Shown here piece after piece: positions 17,312 through 25,026 of a DNA stretch of 64,000 bases. Under the pieces are notes generated by a model, which ran no database searches, was not told where the DNA came from, and worked only from the letters and a program-made list of their open reading frames with translations. How positions within the stretch are numbered: position 1 is the first letter of the stretch; every line of letters begins with the position of its first letter. Where the stretch lies: positions 744,001-808,000 of the forward strand of contig NZ_FOZJ01000003.1 of the NCBI RefSeq assembly GCF_900114345.1. The letters are read 5' to 3'. The stretch comes from Microbacterium sp. cf046 (GTDB lineage Bacteria > Actinomycetota > Actinomycetes > Actinomycetales > Microbacteriaceae). The position numbers were made by a program, and so were the translations under genes.

Positions 17312-17953
17312 ATGGACACCATCACCGCAGCCGAATTCCGCGCCGCCGCGGGCGTCGAGGACTGGCGCCCGCGGGTCACTGGGGCGTTCGCGCAGTTCCG
17401 GACGCGCGACTTCGCCACGGGCACCACGCTGTTCGGCGAGATCAGCCGGCTCGCCGAGACCGCGAACCACCACCCCGACGTGGACATCCGCTACCGGACC
17501 GTCCGAGTGCGCCTGTTCACCCACTCCGCGCACGGGCTCACTGCGAAGGATGTCGCGCTCGCGCAGCAGATCTCGGCGGTCGCACGCGACCTGGGGATCG
17601 AGGCTCAGACCGACCGCATGCAGGACCTCATGCTCGCCGTCGCCACCGCCGACCCGACGGCGATCATCCCGTTCTGGAAGGCTGCCACAGGGTTCGACGA
17701 GGTCGCGGAGGGCGTCCTGTACGACGCCGACGGCCGTGGTCCGCTGATCTGGTTCCAGCCCGTGGCGTCGCCGTTGCGCGGGAAGTCGCACCTCGACGTG
17801 AACGGGCCGCGAGACCTGCTCGAAGCCCGAGTCGAGGCTGCGGTCGCGGTAGGCGGCTCCGTCGCGGACGCCTCGAACGCGCCGCGCTGGTGGACGCTCG
17901 CCGACGCGGACGGACACAAGGTCGACCTGGCACCGTGGCGGAGCCGGTCGTGA
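17312..17953 (+). CDS. Pterin-4a-carbinolamine dehydratase fused to a glyoxalase-like domain
   Basis: 213 aa. Residues 1-95 are a PCD/DCoH domain with the catalytic TANHHPDVDIRYRTVRV segment. Residues ~105-213 form a VOC/glyoxalase-like domain (PFWKAATGFDEVAEGVLYD at its start, WWTLADADGHKVDLAPW near its end). PCD dehydrates 4a-hydroxytetrahydrobiopterin; no aromatic amino-acid hydroxylase is nearby, and the second domain suggests a different or additional role. The two-domain form recurs in actinobacteria. ATG 17312; no strong ribosome site is visible. Confidence 0.85.
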   Translation: MDTITAAEFRAAAGVEDWRPRVTGAFAQFRTRDFATGTTLFGEISRLAETANHHPDVDIRYRTVRVRLFTHSAHGLTAKDVALAQQISAVARDLGIEAQTDRMQDLMLAVATADPTAIIPFWKAATGFDEVAEGVLYDADGRGPLIWFQPVASPLRGKSHLDVNGPRDLLEARVEAAVAVGGSVADASNAPRWWTLADADGHKVDLAPWRSRS

Positions 17954-17977
17954 GCGCGCGGTCCTCCGCGCCGCGAT

Positions 17978-18147
17978 TTGGCCAGGCCATCGGCATCCCG
18001 TATTCTTGTCCGTAGCCGAAGACCGCTGGTCATCGATGTGCGCGCAAGCGCATAACGATCGAAGCTCTGCACTGCAGGGGCCCGCGCAGGTGTGCGAAAC
18101 GAATCTCTCCGAGAATCCTGCTCCGTGCGCTTGCGCCGGAGCTTTTT
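17978..18147 (+). promoter_or_regulatory. rplJ promoter and L10-type leader with attenuator
   Basis: TTGGCC (17978-17983), a 17-base spacer and TATTCT (18001-18006) make a good promoter. The transcript begins with a ~215-base leader containing CCGCGCAGGTG, as in L10(L12)4-binding leaders. It includes an intrinsic-terminator hairpin: 18120-18125 pairs with 18137-18142, extended by GCG/CGC, followed by TTTTT at 18143-18147. The terminator lies 84 bases before rplJ, so premature termination when L10-L12 is in excess is the likely control. Confidence 0.72.
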
Positions 18148-18231
18148 CAGTGCGGATCGAGATCCGATGAGCGGATGCCGTCGGCCGGCGCCCCGCCATC
18201 GTGGAGCGTCTCGTACACACAAGGAGTGGCC

Positions 18232-18747
18232 ATGGCGCAGAAGGATGCATCGGTCGCCGAGCTCACGAAGCATTTCGAGGACTCGACCGCCGTTCTGCTG
18301 ACCGAGTACCGCGGTCTGACGGTTGCCCAGCTCAAGGAGCTGCGCAACAGCATTCGTCAGGACGCGGAATACGCCGTGGTGAAGAACACGCTGACCAAGA
18401 TCGCTGCCAACAAGGCCGGGATCTCCACGCTGGACGAGGACCTCAAGGGCCCCTCGGCCATCGCTTTCGTGCACGGTGACCCGGTCTCCGTCGCGAAGGG
18501 TCTGCGCGCCTTCGCCAAGGCACACCCTCTTCTGGTGATCAAGGGCGGGTACTTCGACGGTGCCGCCCTGACCGCCGATGAGGTCAACAAGCTCGCTGAC
18601 CTTGAGAGCCGTGAAGTCCTGCTGGCGAAGCTCGCCGGTGCGATGAAGGCCTCGCTGTTCGGCGCCGCATATCTGTTCAACGCACCGCTGTCGAAGGCCG
18701 TTCGCACGGTCGACGCGCTGCGTGAGAAGCAGGAGTCCGCCGCCTGA
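18232..18747 (+). CDS. rplJ: 50S ribosomal protein L10
   Basis: 171 aa. L10 features include the N-terminal rRNA-binding domain ([18 protein letters not shown]) and the C-terminal helix that binds L7/L12 dimers. It anchors the stalk on 23S rRNA. ATG 18232 has AAGGAG at optimal distance. It is co-transcribed with rplL, 41 bases downstream, and controlled by the structured leader upstream. Confidence 0.99.
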   Translation: MAQKDASVAELTKHFEDSTAVLLTEYRGLTVAQLKELRNSIRQDAEYAVVKNTLTKIAANKAGISTLDEDLKGPSAIAFVHGDPVSVAKGLRAFAKAHPLLVIKGGYFDGAALTADEVNKLADLESREVLLAKLAGAMKASLFGAAYLFNAPLSKAVRTVDALREKQESAA

Positions 18748-18788
18748 CAAGGGCGCGGCTGACAGAAACCCCAAGCAAGGAGAAAATC

Positions 18789-19175
18789 ATGGCAAAGCTC
18801 ACCACCGAGGAGCTGCTCGACGCGTTCAAGGAGCTCACGCTCATCGAGCTGTCGGAGTTCGTCAAGAAGTTCGAGGAGACCTTCGAGGTCACCGCCGCGG
18901 CGCCCGTCGCCGTTGCCGGCCCGGCTGCTGCCGGTGCGGCACCCGCCGAAGAGGTCGAGGAGCAGACGGCATTCGACGTCGTGCTCGAGGCCGCCGGTGA
19001 CAAGAAGATCCAGGTCATCAAGGTCGTCCGCGAGCTCACCGCTCTCGGTCTCGGCGAGGCCAAGGCCGTCGTCGACGGCGCCCCCAAGGCCGTGCTCGAG
19101 GGCGCGACCAAGGAGGCCGCTGACAAGGCGAAGGCTGCTCTCGAAGAGGCCGGCGCGACCGTCACCCTGAAGTAG
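18789..19175 (+). CDS. rplL: 50S ribosomal protein L7/L12
   Basis: 128 aa. N-terminal dimerisation helix ([20 protein letters not shown]), Ala/Pro-rich hinge near residues 38-55, and the C-terminal domain with [20 protein letters not shown]. It recruits translation GTPases. It follows rplJ and ends at a strong hairpin 34 bases downstream. rpoB, the usual next gene, does not follow. Confidence 0.99.
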   Translation: MAKLTTEELLDAFKELTLIELSEFVKKFEETFEVTAAAPVAVAGPAAAGAAPAEEVEEQTAFDVVLEAAGDKKIQVIKVVRELTALGLGEAKAVVDGAPKAVLEGATKEAADKAKAALEEAGATVTLK

Positions 19176-19209
19176 TCGTCTCGGCGCGCTCGCGCGCTGC
19201 TCGACCGCA

Positions 19210-19246
19210 GATGAAGGCCCCGGATGCTGCATCCGGGGCCTTCATC
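19210..19246. terminator. Strong, probably bidirectional terminator between rplL and the glycosidase gene
   Basis: A perfect 16-bp stem (19210-19225 with 19231-19246) closes a 5-base loop. It sits between two convergent genes, six bases from the glycosidase stop, and could serve both. Confidence 0.88.
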
Positions 19247-19251
19247 GTGCG

Positions 19252-20208
19252 TCAGGTCCGCTCCACCACGAGTCGATCGCCGCGCCAGCCGATCGGCATC
19301 CCGTCGGTGATCCCTCCCACGAATGCACCGTCCGCCGCGAAGTTGCGGAACGCGAACAGCAGCCACTGCCCGTCGTCGCGACGCCGCAGGAGCCGGCCGA
19401 CGTAGAGGTCCTGCTCGGTCAGCGCATACGCCTCGCCGATGCGGAACGGTCCGGTGATCGAGTCGGCCGGGGCCGCCCAGATCGCGCCGCGCGGAGACTC
19501 CGCACGCCGCCGCTCGGACGCCTGCGGAGGCAGGCACGAGAAGATCAGCACCGGCCTGCCGTCGACCTCCTCCACCTGCATCACCTCGAGCTGGCCGAAA
19601 CCCTCTGGGACGGGCTCGCTCAGCGGCGGTCGCGCCTCCCAGGTCCGAAGGTCGGCCGAGACCGCATGCCCGACCACCCCGCGCGTGTCGGAGTCGCCTC
19701 GGACTGCTCTGGCAGTGACGAGAATGTGCCACCCGGCTCCTCCGGGGTCGCGCATCACCCACGGGTCGCGCCAGGTCTCCTCGTTCCAGGGCGAGTCGGC
19801 GGCGCGCTCGTACCAGCGGGAGTCGGACTCCAGGACGGGATTGTCGGCCGCCTTCGTCCAGATCGACAGGTCGGCCGAGGTCGCATAGCCCAGTCGCTGC
19901 ACATTGCGGCCGCCCTCGAAGCTCACTCCCGTGTAGTACAGGTACCACGTGCCGTCGTCGTGCCTGACGACACTGCCGGTCCACGTCGCGACGTCGTCGA
20001 ACGCGGGCGCGTCGTCGCGGACGAGCGCGTCCGCGACGCGCCGCCACGACACGAGGTCGTCCGAGACGGCGTGGCCGATGGATGCACGCAGGTGCCGGCG
20101 CTCAGGGTCGTGCAGCGCCCGGGACGCGTGGAGGAAGAAGACGTGGTAGTGCTCGCCGTCATCGGCGAACCAGAAGTCCCACACCCAGGAATCGGGCAGG
20201 TCGAACAC
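19252..20208 (-). CDS. GH32/GH68-like five-bladed beta-propeller glycosidase
   Basis: 318 aa. WVWDFWFADDGEHYHVFFLH at the start, WTGSVVRHDDGTWYLYYTG, the WRDPWVM (RDP) motif near residue 147, and FGQLEVMQVEEVDGRPVLIF (Glu) near residue 205 match the catalytic Asp-Asp-Glu layout of clan GH-J hydrolases acting on fructosides such as sucrose. The C-terminal beta-sandwich of true GH32 enzymes is absent, so exact family and substrate are uncertain (GH43/GH130-like propellers are the alternative). GTG start at 20208 with AAGGAG upstream. It is downstream of and co-directional with the LacI gene of a sugar locus. Confidence 0.75.
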   Translation of the reverse strand: MFDLPDSWVWDFWFADDGEHYHVFFLHASRALHDPERRHLRASIGHAVSDDLVSWRRVADALVRDDAPAFDDVATWTGSVVRHDDGTWYLYYTGVSFEGGRNVQRLGYATSADLSIWTKAADNPVLESDSRWYERAADSPWNEETWRDPWVMRDPGGAGWHILVTARAVRGDSDTRGVVGHAVSADLRTWEARPPLSEPVPEGFGQLEVMQVEEVDGRPVLIFSCLPPQASERRRAESPRGAIWAAPADSITGPFRIGEAYALTEQDLYVGRLLRRRDDGQWLLFAFRNFAADGAFVGGITDGMPIGWRGDRLVVERT

Positions 20209-20256
20209 GGAGGTCTCCTTCGGTGGGGCGCCGCCGCGTCGGCGGATGCCGGATGC

Positions 20257-21315
20257 TCAGCGGCCGCCGTGCTCGCGACCGTCGACGGCGACCGCAGAGA
20301 GCCGCGGGTCCAGGGCGGTCGTGGAATTGCGCACCACAAGCTGCGCCTGCATGCGCACGACCTTCGTCGCCATGCTCGGGTCGTCGAGGTGCGCAGTCAG
20401 CAGTTCCACGGCGACGCGCCCCTGCTCGCGCGGTGACTGACGCAGTGTCGTCAGCGAGAACATCTCCGCGAACTCGTGATCGTCGATGCCGATCACGCTG
20501 AGATCGCTCGGCACCTGCACGCCGAGCCGACGTGCGGCGATGATCGCTCCGATCGCCACTTCGTCGCAGGTGGCGACGATCGCGGTCGGGCGCCTGCGCA
20601 CGTCGCCGAGTGCGTCGACGGCAGAGGCGTAGCCGCCGGGGAGGGTCACCTCCGAGACGATGTGGTACGCGTGATCGGCCAGGCCGGCGCTCTCCATCGC
20701 ACCGAAGTAGCCGTCCAGGCGGCGACGGTCGACCTGCGCCCAGTGCGTCGTCGAGCCGCCTCCGAGGAACGCGATGTCGCGGTGGCCCAGCGCGATGAGG
20801 TGGTCGGTGGCACGGCGGGCGACGTAGTCATCGTCGATCTCGACGACGGTCGTCGTCTCGCCGGATCCGACCACGCTCACCAGCGGGCGACCGATCCGGA
20901 CGAGTCGATCGATCTCCTCGTGATCGGGCTCGAGGCCGACCGCGATCAGGCCGTCGAACCGCTTCCGCGCGAGGAAGTCCTCGAAAATGCGGTTGCGCGC
21001 ATCCGAGCCGGGCTTGGCGTCGTACAGCGTGAGATCGAGCCCGCGCTCGAGCAGCGCCTGCTGGATGCCCTCCAGCACCTCGGCGAAGAACCATCGATTC
21101 ACGTACGGCATGACGACGCCGATGTTCTGGGTGCGCCCGGTGGCCAGGCTAACCGCGCTCGTCGAGGGGACGTATCCGATCGTCGCGGCGGCATCGACGA
21201 CCCGCCGGCGGGTGTCATCCGAGACGTAGCCCGTGCCGCCCAGCGCCCGGCTCGCCGTGGATTTGGACACACCCGCGAGACGCGCGACTTCAGCAATGCC
21301 ACTCACCGTGTCCAC
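20257..21315 (-). CDS. LacI-family repressor of the sugar locus
   Basis: 352 aa from GTG 21315. The helix-turn-helix IAEVARLAGVSKSTASRALG lies at the very N-terminus and the periplasmic-binding-protein-like sugar domain follows (IGVVMPYVNRWFFAEVLEGI; C-terminal VIGIDDHEFAEMFSLTTLRQ). The frame stays open to 21486, but that extension runs through an operator and is not LacI-like. It is divergent from the ABC importer operon. Two matching operators, one before each gene, imply repression of both directions until a sugar binds. Confidence 0.9.
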   Translation of the reverse strand: MDTVSGIAEVARLAGVSKSTASRALGGTGYVSDDTRRRVVDAAATIGYVPSTSAVSLATGRTQNIGVVMPYVNRWFFAEVLEGIQQALLERGLDLTLYDAKPGSDARNRIFEDFLARKRFDGLIAVGLEPDHEEIDRLVRIGRPLVSVVGSGETTTVVEIDDDYVARRATDHLIALGHRDIAFLGGGSTTHWAQVDRRRLDGYFGAMESAGLADHAYHIVSEVTLPGGYASAVDALGDVRRRPTAIVATCDEVAIGAIIAARRLGVQVPSDLSVIGIDDHEFAEMFSLTTLRQSPREQGRVAVELLTAHLDDPSMATKVVRMQAQLVVRNSTTALDPRLSAVAVDGREHGGR

Positions 21316-21386
21316 CGCCTCGAGGTCGGTCAGAGTTTCCGCATCCCGTCGCGGATCCGTGCCAGCATACGAGATTTCGGCGATTC

Positions 21387-21400
21387 TGGGAACGGTTCCA
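21387..21400. promoter_or_regulatory. LacI-type operator 1
   Basis: TGGGAACGGTTCCA is a near-palindrome with the central CG of LacI-family sites, 72 bases upstream of the repressor gene start. It shares the core GGAANCGGTTCC-like pattern with operator 2. Confidence 0.7.
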
Positions 21401-21463
21401 CCGATCGCCTCCGAGATCGACCCCCGGAATTGCAACGATTCTTGGTCGAATGAGATCCGAGTG

Positions 21464-21509
21464 TTGTGCGTCGTGGCAACTTCCAATACCTTGTGTGGAA
21501 GCGGTTCCC
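21464..21509 (+). promoter_or_regulatory. Promoter of the sugar ABC operon with LacI-type operator 2
   Basis: TTGTGC (21464-21469), a 17-base spacer and TACCTT (21487-21492) form the promoter. TGGAAGCGGTTCCC (21496-21509) is a LacI-type operator over the expected start site. Its start is 109 bases from that of operator 1, close to a whole number of helical turns, which would favour looping. Confidence 0.72.
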
Positions 21510-21559
21510 GAAGTGACCGCTACGCGAACCAATCGTGGACTCAAAGAGGAGAAGCACAC

Positions 21560-22891
21560 ATGGGTATGTCACAGCACAGACGACTCCTGGCGCCGATCGT
21601 CGCGCTCGGCATCGTCGGCATCGCATTGGCCGGCTGCACCGGAGGTGGCGGCGGCGACAACGGCGGTGGAGGGGACGGCGATTCCGTCACGATCATGGGC
21701 GCGTTCACCGACGCCCAGGCCGATGCCTTCCAGGCCGACCTCGACAAGTGGTCGGAGACATCCGGGATCACCGTCACCTACGACGGCAACACCGACTTCC
21801 AGACCGCCGTCGTCGCGCGTGCGACGGCCGGCAACCCGCCCGACATCGCCATCTACCCGCAGCCCGGCGTGCTGAAGAGCCAGACTGCATCGCTGTACCC
21901 GCTGGAGGACATCGGCATCGATGTCGACGCGATCACCGCCGACGAGGCGAACGGTCTCGGCACGATCGCTCAGGTCGACGGCCAGACCTTCGGCCTGCCG
22001 TACTCGATCAACGTCAAGTCGCTCGTCTGGTACAACCCGGCAGCGTTCGAGGCCGCTGGTCTCACGGTCCCGACCACCGACGACGAGCTGACCGCCGTGC
22101 AGGAGCAGATCATCTCGCAGAACCTCGGCTACCCGTGGTGCGTCGGACTCGAGTCCGGCGCCGCAACCGGCTGGCCTGCGACCGACTGGCTGGAGGAGTA
22201 CGTGCTCCGGTACGGCGGTCTCGACGATTACAACTCGTGGATCGCGGGAGACATCCTGTTCGACAGTGACCTCGTCAACGAGGCGGGTGACAAGGTCGCC
22301 GACGAGCTGCTCGCCGAGGGCAAGGTCAACGGCGGCGGTCCCGCTGCGGCGACGACGTCCTTCCAGACGGCCGGCAACCAGCTGTTCGTCTCCGGCAAGG
22401 AGAACGGCCAGTGCTTCATGATGCGTCAGGGTTCGTTCATCGCGGACTTCTTCCCGGAGGACATCAAGGCGCAGATCGCCGACAACGACCTCACGAACAT
22501 CAACTTCTTCCAGCTGCCCGCTCCGGACGGCACGGAGCAGGCGATGCTCGGCGGCGGCGACCTCGTCGGCGCGTTCACGGACACGGACGCGACCAAGCAG
22601 GTCGTCGAGTACATCACCGGCAAGGACTTCGGCACGAACGGGTACGCGAGCCAGGCGATCTTCCTGTCTCCGCACAACGACTTCGACACGTCGCAGTACA
22701 CGACCGAGTTCCAGAAGAACGCGCAGGAGCTGCTCGCCGCATCGACCACCTTCGGGTTCGACGCGTCCGACCAGATGCCGGGCGAAGTCGGTGCCGGCAC
22801 CGAGTGGACCGAGCTCACCAGCTGGTTCGCCGGGCAGAAGACGATGGAGCAGGCCTTCCAGGCGATCGACGCCTCCTGGCCCGACCGCTGA
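21560..22891 (+). CDS. Sugar ABC transporter substrate-binding lipoprotein (AglE-like)
   Basis: 443 aa. Lipoprotein signal: MGMSQHRR, a hydrophobic stretch and lipobox LAGC (Cys near residue 26), then a Gly/Asp-rich linker. The mature part is a family-1 extracellular binding protein resembling AglE-type alpha-glucoside binders (IAIYPQPGVLKSQ, FGLPYSINVKSLVWYNP). It captures an oligosaccharide for the two permeases downstream. ATG 21560 follows a GAGGAG ribosome site. The neighbouring glycosidases suggest sucrose or raffinose-type ligands. Confidence 0.9.
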   Translation: MGMSQHRRLLAPIVALGIVGIALAGCTGGGGGDNGGGGDGDSVTIMGAFTDAQADAFQADLDKWSETSGITVTYDGNTDFQTAVVARATAGNPPDIAIYPQPGVLKSQTASLYPLEDIGIDVDAITADEANGLGTIAQVDGQTFGLPYSINVKSLVWYNPAAFEAAGLTVPTTDDELTAVQEQIISQNLGYPWCVGLESGAATGWPATDWLEEYVLRYGGLDDYNSWIAGDILFDSDLVNEAGDKVADELLAEGKVNGGGPAAATTSFQTAGNQLFVSGKENGQCFMMRQGSFIADFFPEDIKAQIADNDLTNINFFQLPAPDGTEQAMLGGGDLVGAFTDTDATKQVVEYITGKDFGTNGYASQAIFLSPHNDFDTSQYTTEFQKNAQELLAASTTFGFDASDQMPGEVGAGTEWTELTSWFAGQKTMEQAFQAIDASWPDR

Positions 22892-22923
22892 TCCGTCATC
22901 ATCGCTCCGTGTGATCGGAGCAC

Positions 22924-22958
22924 GAGCGGCGCCGGTGTACTGCGCACCGGCGCCGCTC
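22924..22958 (+). terminator. Intra-operon hairpin between binding-protein and permease genes
   Basis: A perfect 14-bp stem (22924-22937 with 22945-22958) encloses a 7-base loop, with no T run. Between a binding-protein gene and its permeases such hairpins act as partial terminators or mRNA stabilisers, giving excess binding protein. A second promoter before 23005 was not seen. Confidence 0.7.
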
Positions 22959-23004
22959 CCCACTAGCATCACCATCATCCTCACAATGACGTCAGGCGGT
23001 TTCG

Positions 23005-24000
23005 ATGGCCATCTTCAGTGCATTAATCTCCGTGGTGATTGGCCTCGGAGTGTCGTTCTTGATCTTCTGGCTCCTCAACTTCGTGGTCGAGAAGACCGGG
23101 GACAGGGCGAAAGCCCGGCTCCTGCCGTACGTGTTCCTCTTCCCCGTCCTAGTGCTCGGTGTGCTCTTCCTGCTCTACCCGGCAGTTCGCACGTTCATCG
23201 AGAGCTTCATGAAGCAGAGCCAGCGTCGTGGAGAGAGTGCGACGTTCGTCGGCCTCGACAACTACATCTCGCTGTTCACCGACCCGAACTTCCTCGGCGT
23301 CCTGCTGAACAACCTGCTGTGGGTCATCGTCGTGCCGGCCGCGGCAGTGCTCGTGGGTCTCCTTGTCGCGATCCTCACCGACCGGCTGGGCAAGCGCCGG
23401 GAGACGACATTCAAGGCGATGATCTTCCTGCCGATGGCGATCAGCGGCATCGCCGCCGCCGTCACCTGGCGATTCATCTACTTCTATGCTCCGCCCGGCA
23501 ATCCGCAGATCTACCTGCTGAACGCGATCTGGACGGGGGTCACCGGCAACGACCCGATACCGTGGCTCACGATCGACGCCGGGCGCCTGAACAGCTTCCT
23601 GATCATGTTCATCGCTATCTGGCTGCAGGTCGGCTTCGCGATGGTGCTCCTCTCCGCCGCGATCAAGGGCGTCCCCGAGGAGACGATCGAAGCAGCGCGG
23701 CTCGACGGCGCGAGTGAGCGCAAGGCGTTCTTCCTCGTGATCGTCCCGCAGATCCGCGGCACGGTGATCGCGGTGTTCGTCACCGTCACGATCTTCGTCA
23801 TGAAGACCTTCGACATCATCTACGCGATGACCGGCGGCCAATTCAATACGAGCGTGCTCGTGGTCGAGTTCTACTCGCAGCTGTTCAGCTTCCAGAACCC
23901 GGGCAAGGCCGCAGCCGTCGTCATCGTCCTCATGATCGCGGTCGTCCCGCTGATCGTCTACCAGATCCGCAGCTACAAGTCGCAGGAGGAACTCCGATGA
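23005..24000 (+). CDS. Sugar ABC transporter permease (AglF-like)
   Basis: 331 aa with an N-terminal extra helix, then the six-helix MalF-type core. The EAA loop EAARLDGASERKAFFLVIVP (near residues 230-250) contacts the ATPase. It partners the permease at 23997 through an ATGA start-stop overlap, so the two are translationally coupled. No ATP-binding subunit is encoded in the locus, so a shared MsiK-type ATPase elsewhere must energise transport (inference from actinobacterial practice). Confidence 0.92.
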   Translation: MAIFSALISVVIGLGVSFLIFWLLNFVVEKTGDRAKARLLPYVFLFPVLVLGVLFLLYPAVRTFIESFMKQSQRRGESATFVGLDNYISLFTDPNFLGVLLNNLLWVIVVPAAAVLVGLLVAILTDRLGKRRETTFKAMIFLPMAISGIAAAVTWRFIYFYAPPGNPQIYLLNAIWTGVTGNDPIPWLTIDAGRLNSFLIMFIAIWLQVGFAMVLLSAAIKGVPEETIEAARLDGASERKAFFLVIVPQIRGTVIAVFVTVTIFVMKTFDIIYAMTGGQFNTSVLVVEFYSQLFSFQNPGKAAAVVIVLMIAVVPLIVYQIRSYKSQEELR

Positions 24001-24950
24001 CCTTCACACCGACCCCTCTCGTCGACGACGAAGGTCACCGCGAGATCATCGACGTCGACAAGACGAGGAAGAAGCGGTTCAACAAGGACGGGACCGAGAA
24101 GGAGAAGCCCCGCGTCCTGATCACCATCATCATGGGGATCATCGCGGTCGCGTGGCTCTTCCCCCTCATCGGTCTGCTCGTCACGAGCTTCCGTTCGCGA
24201 GCCGATGTCGAGTCCACCGGTTGGTGGACAGCACTCCTGAACCCGTTCCAGCAGGCCTGGACCTTCCAGCCCTTCGTAGACGCGTGGAATGCTCTGGATG
24301 CCGGAACGACCTTCTGGAACTCGATGGGCGTCACGATCCCTGCCACGGTCCTCCCCGTGATGATCGCAGCGATGGCGGCCTACGCGTTCACGTTCTTCGA
24401 GTTCCGCGGCAAGGAGATCTACTTCGCGATCCTCCTCGGCCTCATGGTCGTCCCGGTCCAGATCGCGGTGATCCCGATCCTGCAGCTGTTCGTGTGGTTC
24501 GGCAACACGACCGGTATTCAGATCATCGGTCAGTACCCTGCGGCGTGGATCGTGCACGCGACCTTCGCGCTGCCGCTGGCGATCTACATCCTGCGCAACT
24601 ACATGCAGACACTGCCGACCTCGCTCATCGAGGCGGCGCGCATGGATGGCGCGAGCCACTTCCAGATCTTCTGGCGACTGATCGTTCCGATGTCGGTGCC
24701 CGCGCTGGCGTCGTTCGCGATCTTCCAGTTCCTGTGGGTGTGGAACGACTTCTTCGTCGCGTACCTGTTCATCCAGAGTGGCCCGAACCAAGTCATGACA
24801 CAGGGCCTGTACACGCTGCTCGGCCAGTACGGCCAGGGCTGGCAGCGGGTGGCGGCGGGTTCGTTCATCACGCTGGTGGTGCCGCTCGTGATCTTCTTCG
24901 CACTGCAGCGGTTCTTCGTCCGTGGACTCACCGCAGGATCCGTGAAGTAG
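23997..24950 (+). CDS. Sugar ABC transporter permease (AglG/MalG-like)
   Basis: 317 aa. About 35 charged N-terminal residues precede six membrane helices. The EAA loop is EAARMDGASHFQIFWRLIVP. The last residues LTAGSVK match the MalG-type C-terminus that touches the ATPase. It overlaps the preceding permease by four bases and ends the operon before a strong terminator. Confidence 0.92.
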   Translation: MTFTPTPLVDDEGHREIIDVDKTRKKRFNKDGTEKEKPRVLITIIMGIIAVAWLFPLIGLLVTSFRSRADVESTGWWTALLNPFQQAWTFQPFVDAWNALDAGTTFWNSMGVTIPATVLPVMIAAMAAYAFTFFEFRGKEIYFAILLGLMVVPVQIAVIPILQLFVWFGNTTGIQIIGQYPAAWIVHATFALPLAIYILRNYMQTLPTSLIEAARMDGASHFQIFWRLIVPMSVPALASFAIFQFLWVWNDFFVAYLFIQSGPNQVMTQGLYTLLGQYGQGWQRVAAGSFITLVVPLVIFFALQRFFVRGLTAGSVK

Positions 24951-24966
24951 CAGACCGCAGCGGCTG

Positions 24967-25012
24967 ATCGGCTGGGAACGCGCGCCGCGAGGGCGCTGCG
25001 TTCCCGGCCGAT
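24967..25012. terminator. Terminator between the permease and alpha-galactosidase genes
   Basis: 24967-24981 pairs with 24998-25012 (15 bp, one G-U) around a 16-base loop, followed by TCTTCGTTT. Convergent genes flank it, so it may stop both transcripts. Confidence 0.8.
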
Positions 25013-25026
25013 TCTTCGTTTCGCCG

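Noticed and set aside
21316..21486. N-terminal extension of the LacI repressor to ATG 21486
   Set aside because: LacI helix-turn-helix domains lie at the N-terminus, and the extension runs through an operator.
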